In this document: positions 10,403-22,900 of the stretch, one piece after another | Layout: the number at the start of each line of letters is the position of its first letter | Position numbering within the stretch: position 1 is the stretch's first letter | Assembly (NCBI GenBank): GCA_009792885.1 | Contig: WMCF01000003.1 | Location: forward strand, 15,834,297 to 15,898,296 | Reading direction: 5' to 3' | DNA length: 64,000 nucleotides | Origin: Eremophila alpestris peregrina | Lineage: Eukaryota; Chordata; Aves; Passeriformes; Alaudidae | Position numbers and translations under genes: made by a program | The notes under the pieces: generated by a model | The model's database searches: none | What the model was told of the DNA's origin: nothing | What the model saw: only the letters and a program-made list of their open reading frames with translations

Positions 10403-13400
10403 GAAGGAGGTAGTGGAGTGATGAGGGAGAAACATGGGGAGAAATTAGAAACTGGCATTTGAAATACTACATAGAGCTGTGCTGAGTTGTGCCCAAAAAC
10501 AATCTAGCAGCAGCAAAGTGAGGCAGTAGCTTGGATTCTTGCAGGCCATGTAAGCAAAACCTGATTAGATTTTTTTTTAACCTAGGCATGCTTTAAACAA
10601 CCTTGTAATCCCTTATAGGTCTTGTCTTGTTTAAGAAAGTTCAAAGCTATTGACTTTAATTGAGTTACTCTTGCTTTACAATAATGTAAATGAGATGAGA
10701 ACTTCCCTTCCTCATGGCCCTGGTTTATATTACAGCATAATAGCAAAATAGACTTCATTTAGAGTTTTGAAACACAAAATCTCCTGTAAAATTCATTCCT
10801 AATTTTAAGTTTATGTAATAACTCTAAGGCACATCTTGTTACTCTATGTTTTCAAAGTAATTAAGGGAGCATTGTAGGAAATTGGTTTATTAGCCAGTAC
10901 TTGGTATCCTTACTAAAAAAAAAAAAAAAATTGTTGAAATTGTTCACGAGTGAGTACTATATAACAGGAACAGCATTTAAAAGTTTAGACTTAACTTTAG
11001 TACATTTTAGTCTCTCTTTTAATTCTGATATAGTCATATTACACAGGGCCTAAACTAAACTAGATCAAAGGGAATCGTAGCCTGGGTTTCCCTTATCTGA
11101 GAAATTGTCTTTGGTCCCTGCCAATTCAGAAATGAGTTTTAGTTGCCAAAATGTGGGCATTATTACTTGCTACATTATCAGCAAAAACATCACTGCCCTG
11201 TAAAATTTGAGGTAAATGGGCAGCGTACAACAGCCAGCCTTATCAGGTAACACAGCAGCTATCAGTCCCTTAATTTAAAGCTGCCAATTATTCCCCATGT
11301 AATAGTCCCAAAAAGTGCTCCAGAAAATCTCTGTGAAGTTCTTTTTCATGCTTTAGTTGAGCAGTTTGAAGCAGGCAAGCACAGCTCAGCACATCTCCAG
11401 GATGTTCTGAAGCCAATCCACATCTTGATAAAGATTGACACTTTTAAACAGTGCAGGGAAGTTGATGCTCAACTCCTATTGCATTTCAGTTGAAGTTGGA
11501 TACTCACTTCTCTTTGTCCTCTCATGGAAGTTCTAGCCTAATTAAAGATACAGGAGAGTTCATGTAAGAGGAGGGTCTTTGAACAGTCAATGAGGAGTGA
11601 AGGGAGGTGATTTTTTAATCTTCTAAGTTATTTATCCTACAAGCTTTAGAAAAGCTGTGTTCAGAATAATGTTTCATATACAACTTAGCCTAAAGAGAGA
11701 AAGAAACAGACCTGTAATAGGGGAGATAAGTTTTAACTGTAGAGGAATTATGCATTTCCCATAATGAATTTGGACTGTGTAGTACCCTTTTGTTTAGTCT
11801 GAACACAGCTTAGTTTTTTGCTGGCTTCTTGATTCCTTGGCTACAGGAAAGGAGGAATAATAAAACAAATACAGGATCCTTTTGCAATTCTGTTATAGTA
11901 ATCCTCACTGATTCAAACCATGTTCCACTGTTACAGACTTTTAACTTTAGGCAACTGCAAAGAACAATAAAATGGGAGTAAGAAGTGGAATTAGAGCAAG
12001 AACAATTTTGAATTTTACCTCAGTTTGTTGAACTCATTGCTTTCCACTGCTTAGTGCTGGCACTTTGGTGGGCACCATCAATGCTGTCACAGGCATTGAC
12101 TGGAGGGGTCAGTCACTCTCCACCCATTCTTCATTCAGCAGCAGCACCAAGCAAGGTATATATTTCCTTGCAAAATATTTACAAGTGATAGAAACTTGGA
12201 GCTTTAACTCCTTTTGACCTTCTGACCACAAACATACCTTGTGTGTGTGTTTTGGGAATGAAAGCTGGAATAATTTATCTTTTTACTCTGTAGCATTTGC
12301 TGCCAGCTTCTTGTCCATCGGTGTTCTTTCATCCTGGAATAGATCCCTCTGGTTTATAGGCTCTGCAGTCCAGCCAGATGATGGGCTGATCTTACTGCCC
12401 TTCCTTCTTTCTGCCTCAGCTGCTAATGTTGCTACAAAAAAGTTGTAGCAGAAAAGAATAGATTTTCTAAGTCTTCAAACAGGTACCTGATGGGTACTTC
12501 AGAGATTGCAACCTTGCTTTCTGTCCAAGCAGTTGTCTGTATTAGGATTTTTGGTCACTGCAACAGTGCTGTGGATCCATGCATCCTGTGCAGTGGGGCT
12601 GCAGGCGTTCAGGGAGCAAAGGACCAGCTTTGGTAGGAATGGACTTCAATTTATTTAGTAAAATTTAGTGGCAGATATTATACTTTGACTGCACGGTTCT
12701 ATGGAGCATAATGTGATTGCACACTGGACATGGTTCTGTAGGGGAGCCATGTCTCACATTTGCTGCTCTGGTATACTTTAGCCTATATTCCTCCCCTTCT
12801 TCCCTGCTCTTTCACACTGAGCTAACTGCTCCTTTCTCACAAGGGGCCTCGAGGCTGAAAAGCATTTCAGATTGCATGCACAGTGCATATTCAAGCTGCA
12901 CATTTAATATTTTGGCAGTCATTCTCTGATCCAGCATTCAGTGCAGCTTACAAAAGTGAATGTCCATGGTTTTGCACAGCCTCTTTGTGTTCTTCAGTGA
13001 CACCAGATGAGGTGAAGGTATTCTGTGAAAATGTGCCTCATCTGGAAGATAGCGGTGTTAAAAGCTGGAGTACTTTAACACACATATCTCCAAGCATAAG
13101 CCACCTAAGAAATAAATATTCTGCTATGAAGGAGGTCTTAGAACATTATACAGAAGGAGGAGCAAGAGCCTTCTTGGAGAAGACTCTTTACTTGATGCCA
13201 ACAAACTTTTAGGAAAGCTGAGAGCCGGTTTGCTGTCTTAGGCTGTTAATAGCAGACCATGCTTTTCTTCATTGTTGGAATATCAGTGGGCTTGTGCTGT
13301 ATAATTGAGCTAAACTTGCTGGCTTGTGTACAAAAGCAATCCAACAACAACAGGTTACATTTGGAAAATCAGCTTACACAAACCTTTTTTCTTCCCTAGT

Positions 13401-16400
13401 GCTCATTCTTTAGGACTGATTGTTTTGCCAGAGTGCTAAAGAGGAACAATTAGGCAGAAAAATGTAATGCAGTCAACATGAGAAGGCTGTCTTCATTTTG
13501 GTAATGTCTATTCTTACTGTGTCTTACAAAGCTGCTACAGCCCTGAAGCAAGGTACTAGAATTCAGTGGGTTTTTGTGTGATTGGTGTTACAGCAAGAGA
13601 TGCTGGAAATGGAGAATGTACAGCACAGCTTTGTTCTGTCTTGGTTTTTCTGATTCCTTTATGGTCTGAATGAGAGGTGGCCCAATGAATGAAGTTTATA
13701 TCTGAGGGCTGATTCACTTCCCTTGAAATAGCATGGAAAGGAAATGGAGGGACAATCCCCTGGCATACTGCCAAGTCTGTGCTCCGAAGGCAATTAGAGC
13801 CCCGGACTTGCCTGAGCTGGTGTCATGCTACAGGCATGGCTGGTGCCATGGCACATCAGCAAAGCTAGGTGGCCTAGCAGTGCTGTGTAGTTGCAGTAAT
13901 TCATGTTTCGTGGGCAGTGCCTGAGTGTCTTGCACAGGCAGTGGCCAAAGTCAAGGTAGTTATATACAGTATTGTAATTACATCCTTCTATAGTGTACCA
14001 TGGAATTTCAGGAGCCAGGGAGATATGGCCTCCCTGAGATGATGGGGATGCTTCCTGTTCTGGGATTCTGGATGATAACCAGGGATGGCAGGCAACCAAC
14101 CATGTCAGGAACTGCTAAGCCAGCCAACAGAAAGTGGTAAATACTCAGAAATTGCTGTATCTTCCTTTTTCCTAAAGTCACACCCATTAAACTATTTCCT
14201 TTTACCTCTATTACCATGCTGCAGTTTTCAGCCTGAGCTCTCAGCATGTTTGTAGTGGCAAAGATTGATTTATTGCCACCTCATGAGTCAGTGTATTTGT
14301 ATTAGCCTGTGAATGTCCCTCATTTTCTTTGTGGAAGTGCTGAAAAGAGCCATGTTCCCTTTCTTGATAACTCATAAGAGCTCCTCTTTGGTGTGCCCCT
14401 GGAAAAGAGGCACTTTAAATCCTGCTTCTGAGTGCCTCTTCAGTAGGTAGTGAAAAGCTCTTGTCTGTTGTCTTTCTGCTGTTGGTTCTAAGATGCTCTG
14501 CTGTTTTCTCCATTTCTGCCTCTCCAGTTGTGGCCTTCATAAATGAGGGCAAGCCAAGGTGTGAACAAGGGGAATCTCATATGCAAAAGCTCAGGTTTTA
14601 TTCTACTATCTCAGCAAAGGCAGAGAGTATTGCCCTGGCAATACAGAAGCCCTCTGATGCTGTTGGAAACATGCTAGTCTTCAGATGATAGCCAGCTTCT
14701 TTCCAAAAGGGAGAGAGGCCAATAGCTATGTTAATAAATGTCATAAAAACAAGACACAGGATGTATTTCTGTTCTCTCCTGTCATCCTGGTCATCACATA
14801 CAGTTTAGAAAATCAGGACACTCCCTTAACTTCCTGGGAGGAAATTTGCAATTTTTGCTTGTCTATAGGTGATTCCAGGTGCTAGTGTTTTTGGCTCTCC
14901 AAACTAAGCCAGACTTATTGCTAACCCCTTCTTCCTTCTGCACAGTGTTTATCCCTTTGTGCATTGACCAGATGCTGTGACTGAATGCCAGGCTGCCTCT
15001 CGGTTGAGAATTAAATGAAGGAAATAGTTTCAAGTAAAACCCTGGGAAAAATGTTATGCAGTTTATCTGCCTCTCTGTACTGTGTGTGTTTACTTGTTGC
15101 AAGGACTCAAGTATCTCTGGATAGGGACTACCTTTCTGATTTCTATCTTCATTTGTAAAAGCCATCAGAAAAGGTTAATTAGGATCTCTCAGTTCTCCAC
15201 CTAAACTCCAGTTCTTGTTTCCTGCATGCTGCAGATTTCCCCTCACTACTGATTTAATTTACTATAGGGGTAGTGTGTGAGGGGGTATTTTCAGGCTCTG
15301 TAGCTGCATTTTAAAGGCAAAACTGGTCACACCAGAAAGTCAAAAGAATTTTCTCTCTCATAGTTCCCCCCCCAAAAAAAAAAATTCAGTGACCATATAA
15401 GTATAGAACCTACTAGTTTCTGAAACAAGGTCAACAGCAGTCTTTGAGAGCATTTTATAGGGTACTTGGGTTTGTGTTTCTCCATCAGCTAGAATGCCCC
15501 AAACTCACACCAGAATCTGGCTGCCTGCAGCAGGCAACTCTTGTTCCTCTCTCCTTCCTGGGGAAGGAATTTATGCAGCAGCTGGATATGTCTCCTGGAA
15601 TAAGTCAGAGCAATCAGTGCCAGTGTAGCATGTCTGACTACCTATCCACTAATTTCCATGCACTAAAATGCTTTATTCTTGGAAGGAAAAAAGGGTTCAG
15701 GTCTCAGCCTCATTTCAGCATCTTTTCAGCTTTCTCTGTTGGCATGATCATGTGGAGAAAAGACAGGCCAGCTTAGAAAGAGTTTCTTTCTTGGTTCTCA
15801 GTATCCCTGAGGAATAACCCCCTTTCCCACTGCAGAGCACCAGACACTGCTTAAATGTATGTATGACATAATAGTATGGCATGACAGTGCCTGTTCAGTG
15901 ATGGCATGATGTTGAAAGCACCATTCTATATTTGTGTGTCTACAGCTGTTACTGTTCCTCCTTTTTTTCTTCTCATCCTCTCTGATATTGTTGTTGTCTA
16001 CAGAAAGAAAATGTGAGTCAAATCACATCAAACTTGTAATATCATAATGATTAAGAAATGGAACAAACTGAATTTGCCAGCTCTGTAGTACTGCTTTTAA
16101 TGGATTTGTGGTGTTTATCTGCTATGGAACTCTTATGTGTCGATCAGCTATGTGAAAAGCATGAAAAAAGCTGAAAATACAGCAGAGGAGTTTAGATTAT
16201 ATAAACAGATACAGGGAGAATATTGTATCTTGCCAAGGACATTTTCAAATAATGAATGTGTCTTGCATTAAATTAATTTGTTCCCTTTCTGAAATCTAGA
16301 TGTTACTGTCACAGAAACTGCCATGACAGCTGACACTCATGGCTCTCTTGCTGGTTATTTGAAGGGGAGCCCAAGGATCAAAAGGACCAGGGAGATTGTC

Positions 16401-16720
16401 TCTTGCCCTCTTAATGAGGATCATTCTGGGATTAGGCAGAGTTTCAGCAACTGGTGTGAGGAGAACCAGAGCTACTTAGGGTATCAGACTCCAAGATTCT
16501 CTTGGCAATTCACTTGTTAATGCTAAAGGACATTTTTAGATAAAGTTCATCTGTCTCTAAAGAGCCCATGTAAAAGGAGGAGATAGGAAGATCTGTATTT
16601 TTGACTTACTTTGAACAAGGCATAGCACTTCCTGATTCAATGAGCAGCTCTTGCTCCTCAGCATGTGCTTGACATTGTTGGTGAGAGCCTTGTCGGGGGC
16701 CTGTGCTTCCTCTGTTCCAG

Positions 16721-16968
16721 GTTCTCTGAGCCAGACCCCAGCCACACACTAGAGGAGCGAGTGGTACACTGGTATTTCAGCCAGCTGGACAACAACAGCA
16801 GCAATGACATCAACAAGAGGGAGCTAAAGCCTTTCAAACGTTACGTGAAGAAGAAAGCCAAGCCCAAGAAATGTGCCCGGCGTTTCACTGACTACTGTGA
16901 CCTCAACAAGGACAAGTCAATCTCGCTTCAGGAGCTGAAAGGGTGTTTGGGAGTCAGCAAGGAAGGAG
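16721..16968 (+). CDS. SMOC1: SMOC1 exon: EF-hand pair of the EC domain
   Basis: A 248-nt exon between TCTGTTCCAG and GTGAGT. It reads FSEPDPSHTLEERVVHWYF, then two EF-hand loops. The first is DNNSSNDINKRE, with D, N, S, D, N, E at coordinating positions 1, 3, 5, 7, 9, 12. The second is DLNKDKSISLQE, with D, N, D, S, S, E. Between them lies the basic stretch KRYVKKKAKPKKCARR, which fits heparan-sulphate binding, and the Cys pair that braces the second loop. Both loops look competent to bind calcium. The exon ends in phase 1 within ...GVSKEG. Confidence 0.97.
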
Positions 16969-19900
16969 GTGAGTGCCTTTTCTTCCTCATTGTATGATAG
17001 TAAAAACTGACAAACAAACACGACAAATAAAAACTGAGTTACAGCAAATGCAGAAATCCGTTTTCTCCCGCTATTTCAAAAGTGCCACAGTTTGTGTGAG
17101 TAAATGAGTGGGATTAATACACTGCCATGCAAATGTAGTTTGTTACTTGTGCTGTGGCTCCATCTTCTATGCCTTTTCACAGACCTCTGTGCTAAGCACT
17201 ATACAGAAACAGGACAACAGATTAGAGTTCTTGGTCAGAAGTCTGCTTGTACTGTTGAAGTCCTTGGAAACTGTAGTCAAGACCAGGTCCCTTCTGAGTA
17301 ATACCCTGCTAACAAGATTCTGTTGTCTCAGCCATGCAGGATGGATGATGTATGAGCCAGCACAGACCCAGTCCTTCTCTGGAGACCCTGTTTACTACCA
17401 GAACTAATATTTATTTTCATTGCTAAATTCAGCATGCAGGAGAGTGGATGATGCAAAGAGAACAACTGAGAAATAAAGCACAGGGCTGTACTGTTGCCCT
17501 TTTTCAGACTTAAATTGTACTTTGAGATTGGGGGAGAAATAAGGCATGCGAATAACCTATTTTTCTTTCTGTTTAGTGTCTGAGCAATCAACCCACCCTC
17601 CTGTAGCCATCTGGTGTAGGGTGTGTGTGCCTTTTCTTCCTTTTTTCATCTTCACCTCATCATCTGTTGGGACCTGAACCAAACTGATATTTTTGGAAAA
17701 TTTAGGAATTGAAACTGTTCAACCCAAATTCAATAATTATCAGTCAGTCTTGACTGTGGGCAGACTTGCTTGGCAGGAGAAAGCAAAGAGGGAGATTCCA
17801 GGGGACTAATTTCCCTTGCAGGTGTTTTGGCTGTGCAGGCAGCTGTTGTTACAAGTGTCGCGGAAGTTGGGAAGGGTGGCTTTTTTTTCTCCCATCTTAA
17901 TCTTTCCTTAGTCTTTTTCTTAGGTTTAGCATGAGTGGGAAGGGAGTCAGTACATTTGGGTGTTGGGAAGTTGCATTTTCTAGGTGCTTTGCAAACATCT
18001 TAGTTACCATAATAAGCATATAGCATTACTTGTCAGCTGTGAGAAGCATTCAGCTTCTCTGGCCCTGTGGAGGTGTTTTTTTAGTCATCAGTACCTTACT
18101 GAGGAATGACATACCAAAATAGCAATCCTTAATTTTATTACCTTCTTAATAAGACAAATGTGCCAAATGAATTTTATTGCTATTTGGCCTGGAATAAGAC
18201 TCTCTGGAATCTGCTGCCCTGGCCAACTGGCTGTTCAAAATTTAGTTTCTGGAAGGGGAAAAAATCAAAGGGAGAGAAGAAAGAAAATGTGAAACTTTGA
18301 GCCTATGTGAAGGGGAAAGAAGGCAGCAAAGACACTGTTGTGAGTACCTGATTGTCCAGCTGTTTGCTGAGAACACAGCCTTGACCTTTCATGGTTTCTC
18401 TTGTTGTATGAGGACAGGACTGTAGTCAAAAAGGGGCTCTCATCTTATTCTGTCATACAGCTCCACATTTCTACTACAGACCTGGTAAGCCTTGAGGATG
18501 AAAGATAAAGGGATAAGTTAAAGGATGTAGAGGAATAAAATGCAGTACAGGTGGCAGTGCAGAGAGCAGATACTAACATGGAAGAAAGAACTGAGGGAGA
18601 GTGCTCCAGAGGTGCAGTAAGCAAGTTTGTAATGGATCTTTTGTAAGAAGTCATGAAGTTGTGAGGCTGTTGATAAAATGTTTTCTATGTTTCCTATTCA
18701 TAAGAACTGCTAAATTTAGGAACAGTCAGTATCTTTGCTTTTGACATAGTCCCCCACGAGTCCTGTGTAGACTGGAAAGAGATGACTGGATTATTGGATG
18801 GATAAGGAATTGGTTGGATGGTCACATCCAGAGGGTGGAGGTCAACAGCTCAGAGTCCTGATGGACATCAGGGACAAGTGGTGTCCCTTGGAGTTTGTAC
18901 TGGGCCAGTGTTATTTAATATCTTCATTAATGACATAGTGGGATTGAGTGCACCCTCAGCAAATTAGCAGATGACACCAAACTGAGTGGTGCAGTTGCCA
19001 TACCTAAATGATGGGAAGCCATCCAGAGAGACCTGGACAAGCTCAAGAAGTGGCCCCATGGGAATCTCGTAAGGTTTAAAACGACCAAGGGCAAGGTCCT
19101 GCACCTCATTCAGGGCAATCCCCAATATCAACACAGGCTATGGATGAAAAGATTAGAACACCCCAGTGAGAGGCTGCACATGACCCAGTCATGAGCACTC
19201 CCAGCCCAGAGAGCCAAACGTGTCCTGGGCTGCATCCAAAGCGGAGTGGGCAGCAGGGCCAGGGAGGGGATTCTGCCCCTCTGCTCTGCTCTGCTGAGAC
19301 CCCACCTGGAACCCTGCAGCCAGCTCTGGGTGCCCAGCACAGGAACGACATGGACCTTTTGAGTCCATGAGTCCAGAAAAGGGACAAAATGATTAGAGGG
19401 ATAGAGAACCTCTGCTGTGAGGAAAGGCTGAGAGAACTGGGATTGTTCACCCTGTAAGAGAAAGCTTGGGGTGACGCAATTGTGACCTTCCAGTACTTGA
19501 AGGGAGCCTATAAGAAAGTGGGAGAGGAACTTTTTACAAGAGTACATAGTGACAGGACAAAAGGGAATTACTTCAAACCTCTGAAAGAGAGTACGTTTAG
19601 GTTAGGTATGAGAAAAAAATTCTTGACTGTGAGGGTGGTGAGAGCTGGAACAGGTTGCCCAGAGAAGCTGTGGATGCCCCATAACTGGAAGGGCTCTGAA
19701 TAGCCTGGTTAAGTGAAAGGTGTCCTTGCCCATGGCAGGAGGTTGGAATGAGATGAACTTTAAGGTCCCTTCCAACCCAAACTGTTCTATGATTCTGTGG
19801 TCTTACCCCTTCTCTAACTTTCCTTTATCTTGATTATAGGTGCATGTAGTCAGTCCCTGTATTTTGCTGTCTGTTTCTTTCTCCGTACCATGGCCTCCAA

Positions 19901-22900
19901 AGATCTGCTGGGGCTGAGGTCACTGTGGTTTTAAGCCAAGAGCTAGCTGGAAACCTTTTTGATGATGTACTTTCAGTTGTAAACTGCTAGACAGATGAAA
20001 ACAAAACTTTTCATGGAAATGTTTCTGTTTCAACAAAAGCTTTGTTTGAAAGGTTCTTATGGCCTAGCTTGGATGAGGAGGGGTTGCAGGGAAGCAAGGA
20101 AAGTTATAATTTCCCCTTTATATACTTCATTACAAGTGAACTTAGCTCATATGTTCCAAATCCTGTTTGGGTATCCAGTAGCATAAGGACTAAAATAAAG
20201 TGCGTGAGTATGCCCTCTTGCTAGGCAAATTGAATATTTGTAATGGTTTGAAATTATGTTTTGAAACATGATACAAATTTTGTATTGTTTGGGATGCTGA
20301 GGAAAATAGATATTAAGTGTTCTGCATTTTTGTCAGTGTTTTGCTTTATTTTTTTTTTCTTTTTGGTAGCCAGTTCCATCCAAATGTGGAAATAGAACCA
20401 CTTAAAGGAAGCACAGAGCATAGATAACACACTACTGTTATGTACCTCTCAGGACCTAGAGAGTCCAAATAAAATTTATGTGTGGGGATTCAGCTGGGGT
20501 ATTTGTAAGGACAAACCTGAATCTGAGCTCTTTCCAGCTTAGAATTAAATCTGTTCGAGATGCATAGTTTTGTCTGTCTTCCCTTCCTCAGCAGTCTCTT
20601 CATGCCTGTGGTAACCCAGTATGTGGGTACTGCCAACCAATGGTTCTCCAGTGAGAAAAATAGCTGCCCAGTCTATCAGAAACCCTCTTTTCCACCCTTA
20701 TTGTGACCCAAAAAGCTGCTGGCAAATCTGCTAGGTCTGGTGGCCACTTTGCACAACTCTTGTCCCTCTCTTTAAACCAGACTTGTTTTTATCAGGGGCC
20801 ATTTACATGGGAAAATGCCATTCTTGGATCTCAGAATGGAGGAGCCACATAAGTCAGCCTTTGAGTGTTTGCGGAAGCCTGCAAATGGCTTCTTAAAATG
20901 GGGCAGAACAGGCAGGCAGGGCTTTTAGCTTGGAGTATGCCAGAAACTGTCTTTGCCATCACTTGATCTAGGATTGTCTGTTTGAGGAATTGTGGAAGGA
21001 AAACAGACTGATTTACAGCCTGTTAAAAGTTAGCATTCCTCAGTGTAGTCCACACAGCCTGAGTTAAGGGGGGGAACCATCTGTGATCAAAGAACAAATT
21101 TATCTCTCTGCATTAGTCAAAAGGCAGGATCCTTGAGAGGAGATAGACACACACTGTAAAGCTTTGCTGGACCCAAGATTAATTGGAGTCCGGTGATGTT
21201 GGAGAGAAGGGCTGTAGATCTGAGTGAGGCTTATGCTAGCTGTGCTGGCTGCAAAATGTTGGAGTTGAGTTTTACTTCTATATTCTTCCAAGTTCAGAAG
21301 ACAAAGTCAGCATTTTGTGCCTGCCCAAAGAGGAGCTAAGGGAATAAGCAGCAAAGAAATGTCCCTCTGCCAGCTGACGGGAAGTTCCCTTCTGCCAGCT
21401 CACATCCTGTGATTGCCTTGCTGTCCAAGAGCTTGTCAGATGGTAGGTGTTGGGCACACTTCACAGGCCATGAGGACATCTGAGGTGGAACCCAGCCACC
21501 AACAGCGCAGTCCAGAAACCAGGTCAAAATATCTTAATTATAAAGTGTATGTGTGTGTAATTAAACAGAATGTAATTTTCTGCTGAATCTGAGGAAATGT
21601 TACAGAAAGAAGAAAAAGTGGGCAAACAATCTGAACAGCACATTTCATTCAGTGATGTTTTGGACCTTTCTTATTGCTATCTTCAGAAGTAACTGCATGC
21701 TTGGGAGAGTGGGAATGACTTGCTCTATATCATTACTGTACAAGCCACTGTGTGGGAGAAGGTGGCAAAGAGCAGTCACCTGGGAAAGGCCTTTAGACCA
21801 ATGATGATAGAAAATAACAATCTGAGCAGCCTTGAGAAAACTGTAACTAGGTAATGACTGAATTAAAAATGAAATTTCAAAGTACATTTAATTGCTATTA
21901 GATTAGAATCAAAGGAGCCACACTGGTTCAGTGCTTGGTTTTGTTTGTCTTGTTCAGATACTTCCCTTTGGAGCTTTGTAGAGGTGCTATAATTTGCCTT
22001 TAATCTTGACAAAAGTTATTGATAGTATAAATCAGGACATCAGTATTGTATTTAGAACACAAGATAAGGCTTTTTCTCTTCCCAAAAGGTGAAAGATTTG
22101 CTCAGTATGTCTGAGGAATAATAACTGCCTATAAAAAGCTGCTGGGGTTTCCTTGGGGCTTTTTCTTTTGAAAGACACCTGGCCTAATCCATGTGACTAG
22201 AACTGTTATCCAAGACCATGTACTTGTGAGGATGACAAAATACTCTGCTTTATGAAACTTGCCAAATGATGGGATGTTACCCCATAATGCCCAAGGGCTT
22301 CCCAACTACATGTTAGTAACCCACAGTCACCACCTGCCATATTGCTTCCTCTCTTTTGTGCCAGCAGTGCAGTGTTGTTGTGGCAGGGTTTTGCCAGGTA
22401 TACATGGCTGGCCTGGTTTGTGTGGCAGGCAGGCAGCTGAAGGTGGTGCTCTCTGCCCCCAGAGCAGCAGGGGTTGAGCCCCAGTGTGGTTTCCCACACG
22501 GCTGCACGGGGCTGTGCACTCGAACACACCAGCCATGGCATGGAGGGATGCTCCTGCCTTCTGCACACACCGGCCCAGAGCTCCCTGCCTCTTTCCAGAG
22601 ACAGACAGTGCTCACTCAGCTCTTTTCAAAGATGGGTTGTGCTCATGTACAGCACTGTGCTGCAGGCTCACCTGCACTGGGTGTTAAAGGCAGGATGCCC
22701 CCTGGCTTCCCCAGGCTGCCAGCCAGAGCAGTGATGCACAGCCTGGCAGTGCCCTCCGGGGCCCTGCCCATGAAGGGCCCAGGCTGTGAGTGCCAGTCAG
22801 CCCGGGCAGATCCTCTGGCCCTGGCAGTGGTGCCTCTGCCCATGGCAGCAGAGCCACGTTTGACACAGGGGCATCAGTGAGCTGTGGTTCTGCTGATCCA

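Larger units (their letters stand above)
6186..16720 (+). other. SMOC1: SMOC1 intron, 10.5 kb
   Basis: Large intron bounded by GTGAGT and CTCTGTTCCAG. It contains a 1-kb CR1 fragment (about 8090-9126) and a T-rich hairpin followed by a G-rich tract (10290-10402). The remainder is AT-leaning unique sequence with simple A or T runs (for example near 10915 and 15371). I find no exon-like segment. Confidence 0.9.
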